DNA of 64,000 bases from an uncultured Olsenella sp. (GCA_900314495.1 OMVJ01000016.1:30218-94217); one strand, 5' to 3'; positions 17,292 to 26,723 are shown, numbered from the stretch's first letter. A program made the numbers and translations. Notes: generated by a model not told the origin, from the letters alone.

Positions 17292-18536
17292 CTATTTGGC
17301 CTCTGCAGCTTCGGCCTCCTCGGCCAGCTTGCCCTTCTCGTACACCTTGAAGAAGGGGAACCAGATGGCGGTGTAGATCACCAGCAGGATGGCCCACCAG
17401 AGGATGGCGCGCAGGTCCTGGGTCACCATGACGGAGGTGATGGGAGCCGGAACCTGCCCGACCTGGATGATGGTGGAGGGTATGTTCAGGAGGCCGGTGC
17501 TCTCCAGAATCCACACGTAAATGGGGCCGACAATGGCGTTGATCCAAGCGGGGAGCATGAGGATGGGGTTGAAGACGACCGGTGCGCCAAACATGACAGG
17601 CTCGTTGATGTTGAAGATGGAGGGGACGATGAACACGCGACCCAGGAGCTTGACCTGCTTGGACTTGGAGAAGCACATGAGGATGTTCAGGCCCAGCGTG
17701 GCGCAGACGCCGCCCATGGTGATGAAGGCAAGGGTAAAGAAGGACTCGGAGGTGACGATGTTGGTGGCGGGCAGGCCAGCGGCGACGGCGGCCACGTTCT
17801 CGTTGATGGCGGCCATGAAGATGGGGGTGGTGATGGCGCTCCACAGCCAGGTGGAGATGCCCAGGGTGTAGAAGAAGGCGTGCAGGAGCGAAATCACGAT
17901 GAAGCCGGGCAGAGTCTGCGCGATGGCGCTGACGGGCATGAACATGTCGATGATGATGTCGTACAGGCGGACGCCCAGGCCGTCGACGAGGATCATCGTG
18001 GCGAGCAGGCTGATGAAGGCGGGGATGATGTTGTTGATCCAGGAAGTTACGAAGTCGGGGATGGAGGAATCAGCAAGGAAGTCCAGCTTGGCCCAGGCGT
18101 TGTAGATTGCCGCGACAAGCAGGCCTACGATGATGCCCACGGCCATGCCGGAGGGGCCGAGGTTGGAGAGGAAGGCGTCGAGGCTACCCTCGTTCTCGCC
18201 CACGGGGATGGCGATCATCATCAGGACGCCAATGGCGGTGAGGCCAGAGTTGATGACGTAGGCGGGGTGCTTGAGCTTCTCCATCACCTGGTTGCAGACC
18301 ACGAAGGTGACGATGAGGGTGATCAGGCCAAAGCTGAAGTTGGCGATTGGCATGATGCTGGGCAGGACCGGCACGTAGGACTGGATGACTTTATAGAGAT
18401 AGACGACGGAGCCGGTGAGGATGAACGGGATGATCTTTTGCATCGAGGATGCGACGGCCGAGATCCACGGGCGGGCGAAGAGCTTTTGGGCGGCTGGGGC
18501 AAAGCTGTTGCTCAGCCAATTCATAAACTTATCCAT
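17292..18536 (-). CDS. PTS cellobiose-type IIC permease
   Basis: Membrane channel that takes up and phosphorylates beta-glucosides. 414 residues with about ten hydrophobic segments. The lactose/cellobiose IIC hallmark NINEPVMFGAPVVFNPIL is present around residues 285-302. The N-terminus, MDKFMNWLSNSFAPAAQKL, is typical of CelB-like IIC proteins. ATG 18536 is directly preceded by GGGGGTTACC. It is co-directional with the IIB gene 104 bp upstream and the IIA gene downstream. Confidence 0.95.
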   Translation of the reverse strand: MDKFMNWLSNSFAPAAQKLFARPWISAVASSMQKIIPFILTGSVVYLYKVIQSYVPVLPSIMPIANFSFGLITLIVTFVVCNQVMEKLKHPAYVINSGLTAIGVLMMIAIPVGENEGSLDAFLSNLGPSGMAVGIIVGLLVAAIYNAWAKLDFLADSSIPDFVTSWINNIIPAFISLLATMILVDGLGVRLYDIIIDMFMPVSAIAQTLPGFIVISLLHAFFYTLGISTWLWSAITTPIFMAAINENVAAVAAGLPATNIVTSESFFTLAFITMGGVCATLGLNILMCFSKSKQVKLLGRVFIVPSIFNINEPVMFGAPVVFNPILMLPAWINAIVGPIYVWILESTGLLNIPSTIIQVGQVPAPITSVMVTQDLRAILWWAILLVIYTAIWFPFFKVYEKGKLAEEAEAAEAK

Positions 18537-18640
18537 AGGTAACCCCCTGGGCCGCCGCGTGGGCGGCCTTCAATCAAAAATTGTCTGGATTGTACGGTGG
18601 GTGCGGGGCGGGCGTTCGTGGCGTCCGCCCTGCGGTCAAC

Positions 18641-18955
18641 TTACGCCTGGGCGGTCTTCTGCGCGAACTCAATCACGCGTTTGCCGTCCAGCGCGCCGTA
18701 GATGTCGGCGGGGATGACGGCGACCTTGACGCCGAAGGGCTCGGCCATGGACTTGTAGCTGTCCAGCTCTGTGGCGTAGTGGGGGCCAAGCAGGAGGACG
18801 TCGATGGAGCTGAGGTAGTCGGCGACCTCGGCGTGGCTGCGGGCCTCCACCTGCACGTCGAGCTTGCCCTTCTTGACGGCCTTGCGGGCGTTGCTGGCCA
18901 GGAAGCCGGAGGACATGCCAGCGCCGCAGCAGAGCATCACGTTCAGAGTAGCCAT
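18641..18955 (-). CDS. PTS lactose/cellobiose-family IIB component
   Basis: Soluble 104-residue phosphotransfer protein. The P-loop Cys is Cys10 in MLCCGAGMSSGF, matching the family pattern C-x-x-G-M-S. The ending GALDGKRVIEFAQKTAQA is also typical. ATG 18955 with AAAGGA upstream. It is the first gene of the operon and reads away from the PRD regulator at 19241, so the 285-bp region between them should hold the operon promoter and operator. The longer open frame upstream is antisense to the regulator. Confidence 0.93.
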   Translation of the reverse strand: MATLNVMLCCGAGMSSGFLASNARKAVKKGKLDVQVEARSHAEVADYLSSIDVLLLGPHYATELDSYKSMAEPFGVKVAVIPADIYGALDGKRVIEFAQKTAQA

Positions 18956-19042
18956 TGTGAGATCCTTTCTCTTGGGCGGCCGTTTTCCTTTGTTGTTTTG
19001 GCCGCTCCCCTTTCGCTTGACTGCATAGTACGACGCAGGAAT

Positions 19043-19150
19043 TTGCCCCCTCAACTTGCCGTTTGCACTCTTGGGTGCACCGCGGTTGGTTACGAGCTTG
19101 CACCAATTGGGGGCAAGTGGAGCACCCGCGAGCTTGCCCCCTTGGGGGCA
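19043..19150. promoter_or_regulatory. Repeated TTGCCCCC operator-like motifs in divergent promoter region
   Basis: TTGCCCCC occurs at 19043-19050, its complement GGGGGCAA at 19109-19116, and the palindrome TGCCCCCTTGGGGGCA at 19135-19150. All lie between the beta-glucoside PTS operon and its regulator. This spacing suits a DNA-binding activator, but binding is inference. Confidence 0.5.
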
Positions 19151-19240
19151 GACGGCCGTTTGACTACGTGGGGCACATCTGCGAATGTCTTGATGCTCAC
19201 AGACAAGCCAGGGCCGCAATGGCCCAGAGGGGACGGACGC

Positions 19241-21163
19241 ATGAAGCGCAAGGAAGAGGAGCTCATAAGCGTGCTCTTGCAGCAGAACGAGCCCATGAGC
19301 GCCAAGGACCTTTCCGAGCGGCTGGGCGTCTCCCTGCGCTCTGTAAAGAACTACGTTCGCGGGATTAACGACGGGTACCAGCAGAAGGTGGTGCTGTCCT
19401 CGCGCGCGGGCTATTCCGTGAGTCCCCATGCCATCCCTGTGCTGGGGTCGCGCCGCGCGCCGCGCGTGCAGGTGCCCCAGACGCCCGAGGAGCGCATGCG
19501 CTACATACTGAAGCTGCTCACCAGCAGCCACGAGAAGGCCGTCAGCCTCTTCGACCTCTCCGAGGATCTGTGCGTGAGCTATTCCACCGTAAAGTCGCTG
19601 GTGAACCGCATGAACACCACATATGCCCCCTTCGGCGTGCGCTTTGTGACCAGAAGTGACATGCTGACCATGGAGGGTGCGGAGGAGAACAAGCGCCGCT
19701 TCATCAGCGCCGTGATTAGCGACGAGATGACCAGCACCTCCACCAGCCTGGCGGCCATGGACGAGTACTTTGAGTACGTGGACGTGCGCAAGCTGGCGGG
19801 CGTCGTGCGGCGGGAGTTCCGAGAAGGCGGTTACTACCTCAACGACTTTGCGGCTACCAACATAGTGGTGCACCTGGCGATTATTCTGGACCGCGCGAAG
19901 TCCGGCAACGCGCTGACCTCCGACGACTCACCGACCGTTCCGGCTGACGAGCGTGAGATCGCCTTCATGGACTCCCTGGTTGCAGCCTTGGAGAATGGCT
20001 TCGGCGTGACGCTGGCCCCCGCCGAGTGCGGTGAGGTCTATGTGCTCTTCAAGTCCAACGCCAACTACGCGGGTATCTCGTCCGACGAACAGCTGGCCCA
20101 GATAGTGGGCACCGAGGTGGTGGAGCTCACCAACTGCTACGTAGCGGAGATTCGCGAGCGCTTTCTGGTGGACCTCTCCAGCGACGCCTTCCGCACGGCC
20201 TTCGCCGCGCATCTCAAGAACCTGATTGTGCGCGCTACGCACGGGCGTGAGACGCAGAATCCGCTGGCGCACTCCATCCGATACGACTCGCCCGTGGTGT
20301 TCGACATCGCCGTCTTTGTGGCGCTTGACCTGGCCAGCCGCTACAACGTGACCATCAGCGAGGGCGAGGCGGCCTTCCTCGCTATGCACGTTGGAGCCGA
20401 GATTGAGCGGCAGAACCTGAACCAGTCCAAGGTGGCGGCGGTGCTGCTTTGCCCGGAATACCTGGACCTGCCCGCACGCCTGCTCAACGAGCTCATGCTG
20501 GGCTTTGGCAACCAGCTGGACATTCGTCACACCGTGCACGACCAAGAGGAGCTGCAGGCACTGCTCAAGGCGGGAGAGGACGTTCAGCTGGTGATTACCA
20601 CGGTGCCCGTGTGTTTGCCGCCAACTTGCCGTGTGCTCCAGGTTTCCCCGGTATCAGTGAACCGCCAGTTTAGTGCCATTCAGGACATGGTGGACGAGCT
20701 TCAGGAAGCCCGCCGGACGGACACGCTGCGGGCCAATTTTGCCAACTACTTTGAGGAGGACCTCTTTGTGGTGGACCCGCCGCTGACCACGCGTGATGAG
20801 GTGCTGACCTACCTGTGCGACCTCTTGGCCACTCGTGGCTATGTGGGCGCGGAGTTCGAGCGCGACGTACGCCACCGTGAGGAGGGTGCCTCCACGGCCT
20901 TTGGTCGCATTGCGATTCCGCACTCCAACAACATGGATGCGGCAAAGACCAGCGTAGCCGTGGCGGTGAGCGACCGTGGCTTCGACTGGGGAGGCGAGAA
21001 GGTGAATATGGTGCTGCTCGTGGCAATCAATAGCCTTGGTCGCCAGGTCTTCCGTAACCTGTACGAGTCGCTGATTCAGATGTTTGGCGACGAGAAGTTC
21101 CTTTCGCGCGTGGTGACGTGTGCGACGTTTGACGAGTTCCGCGGCGTGGTTCTGGGGCAATAA
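19241..21163 (+). CDS. PRD-containing transcriptional activator with EIIB and EIIA domains (LicR/MtlR type)
   Basis: 640-residue PTS-controlled regulator. N-terminal HTH (SAKDLSERLGVSLRSVKNYV, about residues 19-38), a second HTH near 95-130, PRD1 around 170-280 with the His in NIVVHLAII, PRD2 around 290-400 with His in AHLKNL and FLAMHVGAE, a GatB-like EIIB module with VLLC near 410, and a fructose-type EIIA domain (about 510-640) with phosphorylatable His in AIPHSNN. By family knowledge, phosphorylation by HPr and by the sugar EIIB sets activity. Divergent from the beta-glucoside PTS operon, the obvious target. ATG 19241 with GAGGGGA upstream; an open extension upstream is antisense to the IIB gene. 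Confidence 0.92.
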   Translation: MKRKEEELISVLLQQNEPMSAKDLSERLGVSLRSVKNYVRGINDGYQQKVVLSSRAGYSVSPHAIPVLGSRRAPRVQVPQTPEERMRYILKLLTSSHEKAVSLFDLSEDLCVSYSTVKSLVNRMNTTYAPFGVRFVTRSDMLTMEGAEENKRRFISAVISDEMTSTSTSLAAMDEYFEYVDVRKLAGVVRREFREGGYYLNDFAATNIVVHLAIILDRAKSGNALTSDDSPTVPADEREIAFMDSLVAALENGFGVTLAPAECGEVYVLFKSNANYAGISSDEQLAQIVGTEVVELTNCYVAEIRERFLVDLSSDAFRTAFAAHLKNLIVRATHGRETQNPLAHSIRYDSPVVFDIAVFVALDLASRYNVTISEGEAAFLAMHVGAEIERQNLNQSKVAAVLLCPEYLDLPARLLNELMLGFGNQLDIRHTVHDQEELQALLKAGEDVQLVITTVPVCLPPTCRVLQVSPVSVNRQFSAIQDMVDELQEARRTDTLRANFANYFEEDLFVVDPPLTTRDEVLTYLCDLLATRGYVGAEFERDVRHREEGASTAFGRIAIPHSNNMDAAKTSVAVAVSDRGFDWGGEKVNMVLLVAINSLGRQVFRNLYESLIQMFGDEKFLSRVVTCATFDEFRGVVLGQ

Positions 21164-21194
21164 AGGTGCGGCTGACGGTGCCAGGTTACCATGA

Positions 21195-21232
21195 GCTACC
21201 TCACAACCGAAAGGAGCCGGTTGTGAGGTAGC
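21195..21232. repeat. Single hairpin, compensatory variant of the CCCCACAACCG family (copy C)
   Basis: Stem GCTACCTCACAACCG / CGGTTGTGAGGTAGC, 15 bp, loop 8. Compared with copies A and B, one C is changed to T on one arm and its partner G to A on the other, so pairing is kept. Confidence 0.85.
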
Positions 21233-21418
21233 GGTGTCTAGGGGCAAGAGCGGTGTGAACGTTGCTTTTTTCGTTCGTGAATCGTCTTAGGGACAAAAGT
21301 GCACAAAATCGGGATGTTCGCGCACTAATCGGCACTTATGTGGGTACACTTGACTCCAAGATATACCCAGATGTCGACGCTTTTCTTCAGCGTCTGGCTT
21401 CTCGCTCAGGAGGGCAAC

Positions 21419-21694
21419 ATGACAACCGCGTCACAGTCAAGCTACAAAGTGACGGACGACCAGCAGGTCATTGACGAGTTCACGCGCACTGCCCGCGCGC
21501 TTGGCCTATCGCGTTCGGCGGTGGTCAGCGTATTCATGCGTCGGTTCAACCAGGTTGGTGGTTTCCCGTTCGACGTCCGCGTTGGGCGACATGCGGTGCC
21601 GATCGTGCCCCGTCGCAACGCGGACGGCGTGATGGTGATGCCCAGCGACTGGGACGACCCTGAGGACGAGGGGCTTTACGATGACCTCGGTTAG
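21419..21694 (+). CDS. RelB/DinJ-like (ribbon-helix-helix) antitoxin
   Basis: 91-residue antitoxin candidate. The N-terminal DDQQVIDEFTRTARALGLSR then SAVVSVFMRRF has the helix pattern of RelB/DinJ ribbon-helix-helix proteins, and GGFPFDVRV resembles the PFEL-type tail of that group. The C-terminus is acidic (SDWDDPEDEGLYDDLG), as expected for a segment that wraps a toxin. Start ATG 21419 with AGGAGG at 21408-21413. It overlaps the MazF-like gene by 14 bp, so the two are translationally coupled. It probably represses its own promoter in the 21233-21418 region (inference). Confidence 0.8.
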   Translation: MTTASQSSYKVTDDQQVIDEFTRTARALGLSRSAVVSVFMRRFNQVGGFPFDVRVGRHAVPIVPRRNADGVMVMPSDWDDPEDEGLYDDLG

Positions 21695-22016
21695 TCCTTT
21701 CGATGTCTGCACGGTGTACTTCGCATTCGAGGACAGGCCGAACGAGGGTAAGATTCGCCCCGTCGTGGTCAGCTCTGTGACAACTGATCAGGTGTACTTC
21801 GTTGGCATCAAAGTGACATCCCATGCGCCTCGCGAGTGGTGCGTGGGGGAGGTTGTGCTGCAAGACTGGGCTGAGGAGGGCCTGAGAAAGCCGTCGGTGG
21901 TGCGGTGCACCAAACGTGCTTCGATGCCGACCTCAGAGGTCCGTCGCGTGATTGGCCACCTGACCCAGCGGGACGTCGATGCCGTACTGATGGGCATGCT
22001 AGAGGTTGACGGATAG
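21681..22016 (+). CDS. MazF/PemK-family mRNA interferase toxin
   Basis: 111-residue toxin of the MazF/PemK fold, which cleaves mRNA at short motifs. The core GKIRPVVVSSVTTDQVYF and the later KPSVVRCTKRASMP, then VIGHLTQRDVDAV, follow the family order (RP-V-V strand, central S..K strand, C-terminal helix). Start ATG 21681 lies inside the antitoxin gene. Pairing a MazF toxin with a RelB/DinJ-type rather than a MazE-type antitoxin is a known mix-and-match but less common. The next feature downstream is repeat copy B. Confidence 0.82.
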   Translation: MTSVSPFDVCTVYFAFEDRPNEGKIRPVVVSSVTTDQVYFVGIKVTSHAPREWCVGEVVLQDWAEEGLRKPSVVRCTKRASMPTSEVRRVIGHLTQRDVDAVLMGMLEVDG

Positions 22017-22051
22017 GGCGAAATTGCGGGCACAGCTCGCAATTCAACGTA

Positions 22052-22173
22052 ACGAAGCTACCCCACAACCGTCAGGCGTCGGTTGTGGGGTAATTCGTAA
22101 CTAGGTCGTTTACCTGCGAAAACGTTGCGAAAAGGTACTACCCCACAACCGAAAGGTGACGGTTGTGGGGTAG
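22052..22173. repeat. Double-hairpin repeat unit (CCCCACAACCG family), copy B
   Basis: Same architecture as copy A: stem 1 at 22059-22092, spacer with AATTCGTAACTAGG and CGTTTACCTGCG, stem 2 at 22138-22173. Differences from copy A lie mostly in loops and spacer. Confidence 0.9.
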
Positions 22174-22234
22174 TGCCGAGTCATTGAATGGTGCCAATCG
22201 CCTTCGTTGCGACCCAACTGCAGCCCGATCCCCG

Positions 22235-23393
22235 CTACACCAAATCCGCCCGCGCGGCGTCGAGGCCCTCCATCACGTTGGCCAGACCATCCAGATCGCC
22301 TGGCGCATCGGAGAGGACCGCCACCAGGTAGGGGCCGGTCTCCGCGAAGACGATGCCGCCCTCGGCCGTTGCCGGCGCGGAGTTGAGGCCGTCCTCGGAG
22401 TAGTACCAGCCGGCCTTGCCCCAGCTTTAGTAGCGGTCACCCACGGCGGTCTTGATGGGGGAGGTCGTGCGCGCGGCCAGGAACCCCGCGACGGTGTTCG
22501 CCCCGTCGGTTCCGCTGGTCAGGTAGCTGTACATTTGCGTCCACATTGCCGCCAGCTGGGAGGCGGAAACAGGCGGGTAGTGGTAGTTGGTTCTTGGCGC
22601 CCGTGGAGGTGGCACCGCAGTCTTCCGCCCACTGTCGGAAGTCCTTCTCGCCACGGGGCTCGCCAAAGCGCTTGTGAAGTGCAATGTAGGCGTCATTGTC
22701 GGAATTGACGATGGCCGCCTCGGCCAGCTTGTGGAGGTCTGACTCCTGGACTTGGCCCGTGTCAACGAGCGTCTGGTACAGGCAGGCAACGTAAGGGCCC
22801 TTTATGCTGCTTGCCGGGTAGAAAACTTGCTCCTGGTTGTAGGAAATCTGCGCGCCGGTGGTCAGGTCTCGCAAGACGAAGCCCACCTGGTGGCCAGCCT
22901 CGTGCCAGGCATTCACCTGATACAGCAGCTCCTGGAAGCCGACGCTGTCCGCGAAGGTTTCTGGCTCGCCGCTGACGGAAATCTGCGGGGCCAGCTGGTC
23001 CATGGCGGCAAGCTGTTCCGGCGTGGGGTCATCGTGCGCACCACAGCTTGCGGCAATGATGACGGACTCCTTGGCCTGCTCCAGGGAGTTCTGGTTTGCG
23101 GCGACCATATCGGACGTGTCGTCGGGAATGGTCGTGACGGAGGAGGGCTGGGGGTCTGGCACGCCGCGTGCCCCGTTGAGGGACGCCACGCCAGCTACCG
23201 CCAAGGTAAGTGCAAGACAACCGCCCACGATGCCTATGGTCGTGCGGCGATAGAAGCGCTCCAGGTCTGAGTCCACCAGGGTGGGGACGGGGACGTCGGC
23301 GGAGTCCTGTTTGCCGTCTTCCCTGCGCTCATCTTGCAGCGCGGCTTCCCACTCTGCCGCGTTTGCGTGCTTTGGCGTCTTGCCTTCTGCCAT
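22235..23393 (-). pseudogene. Broken class A beta-lactamase-fold / serine hydrolase gene with membrane anchor
   Basis: The gene starts MAEGKTPKHANAAEW at ATG 23393 and encodes an N-terminal cytoplasmic part, one membrane segment (GIVGGCLALTLAVAGVASL) and an extracellular domain. That domain has the SxxK motif in YPASSIKGPYV and an SDN motif in VNSDNDAY, as in class A beta-lactamases and related penicillin-interacting proteins. Near 22586-22592 the frame shifts by what looks like a 4-base insertion (AACCAAC where AAC would restore the frame). The restored frame continues YHYPPVSASQLAAMW, then hits TAA at 22427-22429 and goes on through SWGKAGWYY (KxG triad position) to TAG at 22235. Two independent lesions make a pseudogene more likely than a sequencing error. 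Confidence 0.78.
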
Positions 23394-23444
23394 GTACGTG
23401 CCTTTGCTCTGCCGGCGCGCAGCCATGTGCGCGCCGGCTACCTG

Positions 23445-24809
23445 CTAGTTCTTCAGCGAGTTCAGCGGTGCCGGGAAGCGGCCGCCGCGGTGGGCGAACA
23501 CGTTGCCAGCGAACTGGTTCACGGGCATGACGGGTGCGGAGCCAAAGAGGCCGCCAAACTCCAGCACGTCGCCCTCCTTGTGGCCGATGGCGGGAATCAG
23601 GCGCACGGCCGTGGTCTTATTGTTGATGACGCCAATGGCCATCTCGTCCGCGATGATGCCGGCGATGGTCTCCACGGGGGTGTCCCCGGGAATGGCAATC
23701 ATGTCCAGGCCCACGGAGCATACGCAGGTCATGGCCTCGAGCTTCTCGATGGAGAGGGCGCCGTCCACGGCGGCGCGAATCATGCCCGCGTCCTCCGAGA
23801 CGGGGATGAAGGCGCCAGAGAGGCCGCCCACGGAAGAGGAGGCCATGACGCCGCCCTTCTTCACACAGTCGTTGAGCAGGGCGAGGGCGCAGGTGGTGCC
23901 GGGGCCGCCGCACTCGCCGACGCCGATGACCTCAAGGATCTTGGCCACGGAGTCGCCCGCGGCGGGGGTGGGCGCCAGCGAGAGGTCCACGATGCCCTTC
24001 TCCGCCCCCAGGCGGTGCGCGGCCTCGCGGCTCATGAGCTCGCCGGCGCGGGTGATCTTGAAGGCGGTCTTCTTGATGGTCTCGGCTACGGTCATGAGGT
24101 CCGCGGACTCCGGCAGCTCCTCAAGGGCGGCGGCCATGACGCCGGGGCCGGAGACGCCCACGTTGATGACGGCGTCCGTCTCGCCGGAGCCGTGGATGGC
24201 GCCGGCCATGAAGGGGGAGTCCTCCACCATGTTGCTGAAGACGACCAGCTTGGCGGCACCGTAGCAGTCTATGTCCGTGGTGGCCTTGGCCGCGTCGATG
24301 ATGGTCTGCGCCATGAGGAGCACGGCATCCATGTTGATGCCGGCGCGCAGGGAGGCCACGTTCACGCTGGAGCAGACGCGCGTGGTCGTGGAGAGGGCGC
24401 TGGGAATGGAGTCGATGAGGCGACGGTCCGTGGCGCCCATGCCCTTCTGCACCAGCGCGGAGAAGCCGCCCATGAAGTCGATGCCAAGGGTCTCCGCCGC
24501 GCGGTCCATGGCGTGGGCCAGGGGGGTGAGGTCCTTGTTAGGGCAGGCGGCCGCAATCTGCGCAATGGGCGTGACCGAGACGCGCTTGTTGGCGATGGGG
24601 ATGCCATACTCGCGCTCCAGCGCATCGGCAACGGGCACGAGGTTCTGCGCCGTCTTGGTGATGCGGTCGTACACCTTGGTGCACATGCGGGTCATGTCCT
24701 CGTCGGCGCAGCCGAAGAGCGAGATGCCCATCGTGATGGTCCTGAGGTCGAGGTGCTGCTGGGAAACCATGCTCAGGGTTTCGGTTACCTCTTCCAGGGT
24801 GATTGCCAT
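23445..24809 (-). CDS. PFL family protein, DUF711/UPF0210
   Basis: 454-residue protein of the DUF711 (UPF0210) family, which is structurally related to pyruvate-formate-lyase-like folds but has no established reaction. Typical opening [19 protein letters not shown] and conserved glycine-rich segments ([30 protein letters not shown]) are present. In many genomes this gene is next to an ACT-domain partner; none is seen here. ATG 24809 with GGAGGAAC upstream. The gene is complete and unbroken and is transcribed divergently from 24915. Confidence 0.9.
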   Translation of the reverse strand: MAITLEEVTETLSMVSQQHLDLRTITMGISLFGCADEDMTRMCTKVYDRITKTAQNLVPVADALEREYGIPIANKRVSVTPIAQIAAACPNKDLTPLAHAMDRAAETLGIDFMGGFSALVQKGMGATDRRLIDSIPSALSTTTRVCSSVNVASLRAGINMDAVLLMAQTIIDAAKATTDIDCYGAAKLVVFSNMVEDSPFMAGAIHGSGETDAVINVGVSGPGVMAAALEELPESADLMTVAETIKKTAFKITRAGELMSREAAHRLGAEKGIVDLSLAPTPAAGDSVAKILEVIGVGECGGPGTTCALALLNDCVKKGGVMASSSVGGLSGAFIPVSEDAGMIRAAVDGALSIEKLEAMTCVCSVGLDMIAIPGDTPVETIAGIIADEMAIGVINNKTTAVRLIPAIGHKEGDVLEFGGLFGSAPVMPVNQFAGNVFAHRGGRFPAPLNSLKN

Positions 24810-24914
24810 GGGGTTCCTCCGTTCGTTCGCGCGAGGTCCGCGCGGTTACGTCGCGCTCCATTATGCGCTACCGTTTAGGTCGTTGGGTGGCGGATTGGTT
24901 ACGAAGGGGGAGAC

Positions 24915-25553
24915 ATGGACGCTACCGATTTGGATGTCATAACCGAGGAGGCCCTGCGGCTGGGCTCTTCGTGCGACCTGCACTACTTTGATGCGCTGAC
25001 GGGCCCGCAGCGCGGCATGTACCTGCGGCTTTCCACGGTGTACCGCGCGTTCTTGAACAAGTACGTGGCATTCATGGGCGTTGGCAAGTACGACCTGGCG
25101 CTGGCCAAGAGCCCCGTGGCGGTGGAGCCCGTGCCCAGCCAGGCGCGGGACTTCTACCAGCGCTACGCCAACTGCCAGCTGCGCTACTACCACGTGGCCA
25201 ACAACACCTACATTGAGCGGCTTACCCCCGACGAGCTGCAGTTTCTGCGCGACCGTGCCCAGGAGCAGAACTACTCGCTGGACTTGGACTCCCTGCACTT
25301 CACGGAGGACACGTACCGGCGCGTGATCCTGGAGGTGGCCGGTGGCCAGGGTGCTGCGGGCGCGGATTCGGGCGAGGACGCCACGGGCGCGGGCGAGCCT
25401 GACGAGTTGCCGAGGGACGCGCTGGTGATTGGGTGCCGCGTGGCCATGGGTCAAGGTCGCGAGGCGGTGCAGCAGCTGCTGGAATGCAACGCCCTGCTGC
25501 GCGACGTCCTGTCGGAGCGCCTTGCCGCGCCTACCGCGGTGGAGATTCGCTGA
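24915..25553 (+). CDS. Hypothetical protein, 212 residues
   Basis: Not recognised. A soluble, mostly helical-looking protein, rich in Tyr and Arg in the first 140 residues (for example LTGPQRGMYLRLSTVYR, ARDFYQRYANCQLRYYH). It has an acidic low-complexity stretch around 150-170 (ADSGEDATGAGEPDELP) and a short helical tail. No signal peptide or membrane segment. ATG 24915 with GGGGGAG close upstream makes it a convincing gene. The stop is followed almost at once by repeat locus 3. It is divergent from the DUF711 gene, with 105 bp between the starts. Confidence 0.75.
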   Translation: MDATDLDVITEEALRLGSSCDLHYFDALTGPQRGMYLRLSTVYRAFLNKYVAFMGVGKYDLALAKSPVAVEPVPSQARDFYQRYANCQLRYYHVANNTYIERLTPDELQFLRDRAQEQNYSLDLDSLHFTEDTYRRVILEVAGGQGAAGADSGEDATGAGEPDELPRDALVIGCRVAMGQGREAVQQLLECNALLRDVLSERLAAPTAVEIR

Positions 25554-25556
25554 GTG

Positions 25557-25634
25557 TGTCAAAAGGGGACGCTTCCCTTTTGTCATGCCTTTTGTCACAT
25601 TTGAATGAGACAAAAGGTGCGTCCCCGTGTCTCA
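25557..25634. repeat. Dispersed palindromes, locus 3; supplies the galM stop codon
   Basis: A GACA-type unit (TGTCAAAAGGGGACGCTTCCC to TTTTGTCA) is followed by a GAGAC-type unit (TGAGACAAAAGG to CCCCGTGTCTCA). The final TCA, 25632-25634, is the TGA stop of galM on the minus strand. Confidence 0.85.
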
Positions 25635-26702
25635 TTCAAAGGAGAAGGTCGTGGTGCTGGCAAATGGGCGGTCTGGCGTGAAAACGGGGTTCGTGACCTG
25701 CGGAAACTCCGGGTGATGCACGGCGTCGGGAAAGAGCTGCGTCTCCAGGGCGACGCCCGCGTACGGCCCGTAGGCCGCGCCGTCCTTGCCGTGCCCCTCG
25801 TTCAGGCCCGACGCGGTGTAAACCTGGAGCCCCGGCGCCGTGGTAAGGACTCGCATGCGGACGCCGCTCTTGTCGCCAACCAGCGTCGACGCGGGACGCT
25901 CGGCGCCGTCCGCGCCGTCGCCGTCCAGCACGAAGTTGTGGTCAAAGTTGTCGAACCCCTCAAACCCCGGGAGCCCCGCGCCGAACTGGCTCCCAATGCG
26001 GTGAGGTTCACGCAGGTCAAGCGGGGTGCCCGCGACGCTAGCAAGCTCGCCCGTGGGGATGAGGTAGGCATCCGTGGGGGTGTAGCGCGAGGCGCGCACG
26101 CAAAGCTCGTGGTCCAAGGCGCTGCCGGAGGCGTGCCCGTTCAGGTTCCAGTAGGCGTGGCAGGTCAGGTTGACGAGGGTCGGCTCGGAGGGCACCGCGC
26201 GGTAGCGAACGCGCAGCTCGTTGGCCTTGCCCAGCTCGTAGGTCACGCGGACGTCCAGGTTGCCGGGGAAGCCCTGGTCGCCGTCGGGGGAGGCCAGCGC
26301 AAACGTCACGCTTGCGGCCGCGTCGTCCGTCTCGCCGCAAATGGCGTCCACGGCCCAGGGGCGCTGGAACCACATGTCTCGGCCGCCGTGCAGGCAGTTG
26401 CCCTGCAAGTTGGCGGTGAGGCTATAGGTGCGGCTGGCCAGCTGGAAGCGCGCGCCGGCAATGCGGTTGGCCACGCGGCCGACGAGCCCGCCCATGGTCA
26501 TGATGTTGTCCGCGTAGCGCGTGGCGTTGTCGAAGCCAAGAACCACGTCCGGGGAGTTGCCATGGCCGTCCGGCACACGGCAGCTGACCAGGCAGGCACC
26601 CAGGTCTGTGACGCCGACGGTCATGCTTCCGTTGCTCAGGAGGAAGAGCCGGGCGCGGAAGCCGGACGGCGTGGTGCCAAAGGGAATCGAGGTCACGGGC
26701 AT
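25632..26702 (-). CDS. galM: Aldose 1-epimerase (mutarotase)
   Basis: Interconverts alpha and beta anomers of glucose/galactose at the head of the Leloir pathway. 356 residues, the normal length. The catalytic His is in NLTCHAYWNLNGH and the catalytic Glu in VALETQLFPDAVHHPEF. GGLVGRVANRIAGARF carries the substrate-binding Asn-Arg pair. ATG 26702 with AAAGGAG upstream. No galK/galT is adjacent. The stop codon is part of a dispersed palindrome, and another copy lies just upstream of the start. Confidence 0.95.
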   Translation of the reverse strand: MPVTSIPFGTTPSGFRARLFLLSNGSMTVGVTDLGACLVSCRVPDGHGNSPDVVLGFDNATRYADNIMTMGGLVGRVANRIAGARFQLASRTYSLTANLQGNCLHGGRDMWFQRPWAVDAICGETDDAAASVTFALASPDGDQGFPGNLDVRVTYELGKANELRVRYRAVPSEPTLVNLTCHAYWNLNGHASGSALDHELCVRASRYTPTDAYLIPTGELASVAGTPLDLREPHRIGSQFGAGLPGFEGFDNFDHNFVLDGDGADGAERPASTLVGDKSGVRMRVLTTAPGLQVYTASGLNEGHGKDGAAYGPYAGVALETQLFPDAVHHPEFPQVTNPVFTPDRPFASTTTFSFE

Positions 26703-26723
26703 GGCTTGCTCCTTTGCGCGAGA

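Noticed and set aside
18581..19240. N-terminal extension of the PRD regulator by 220 codons
   Set aside because: The extension is antisense to the IIB gene and lacks the family's N-terminal sequence; the HTH begins at 19241.
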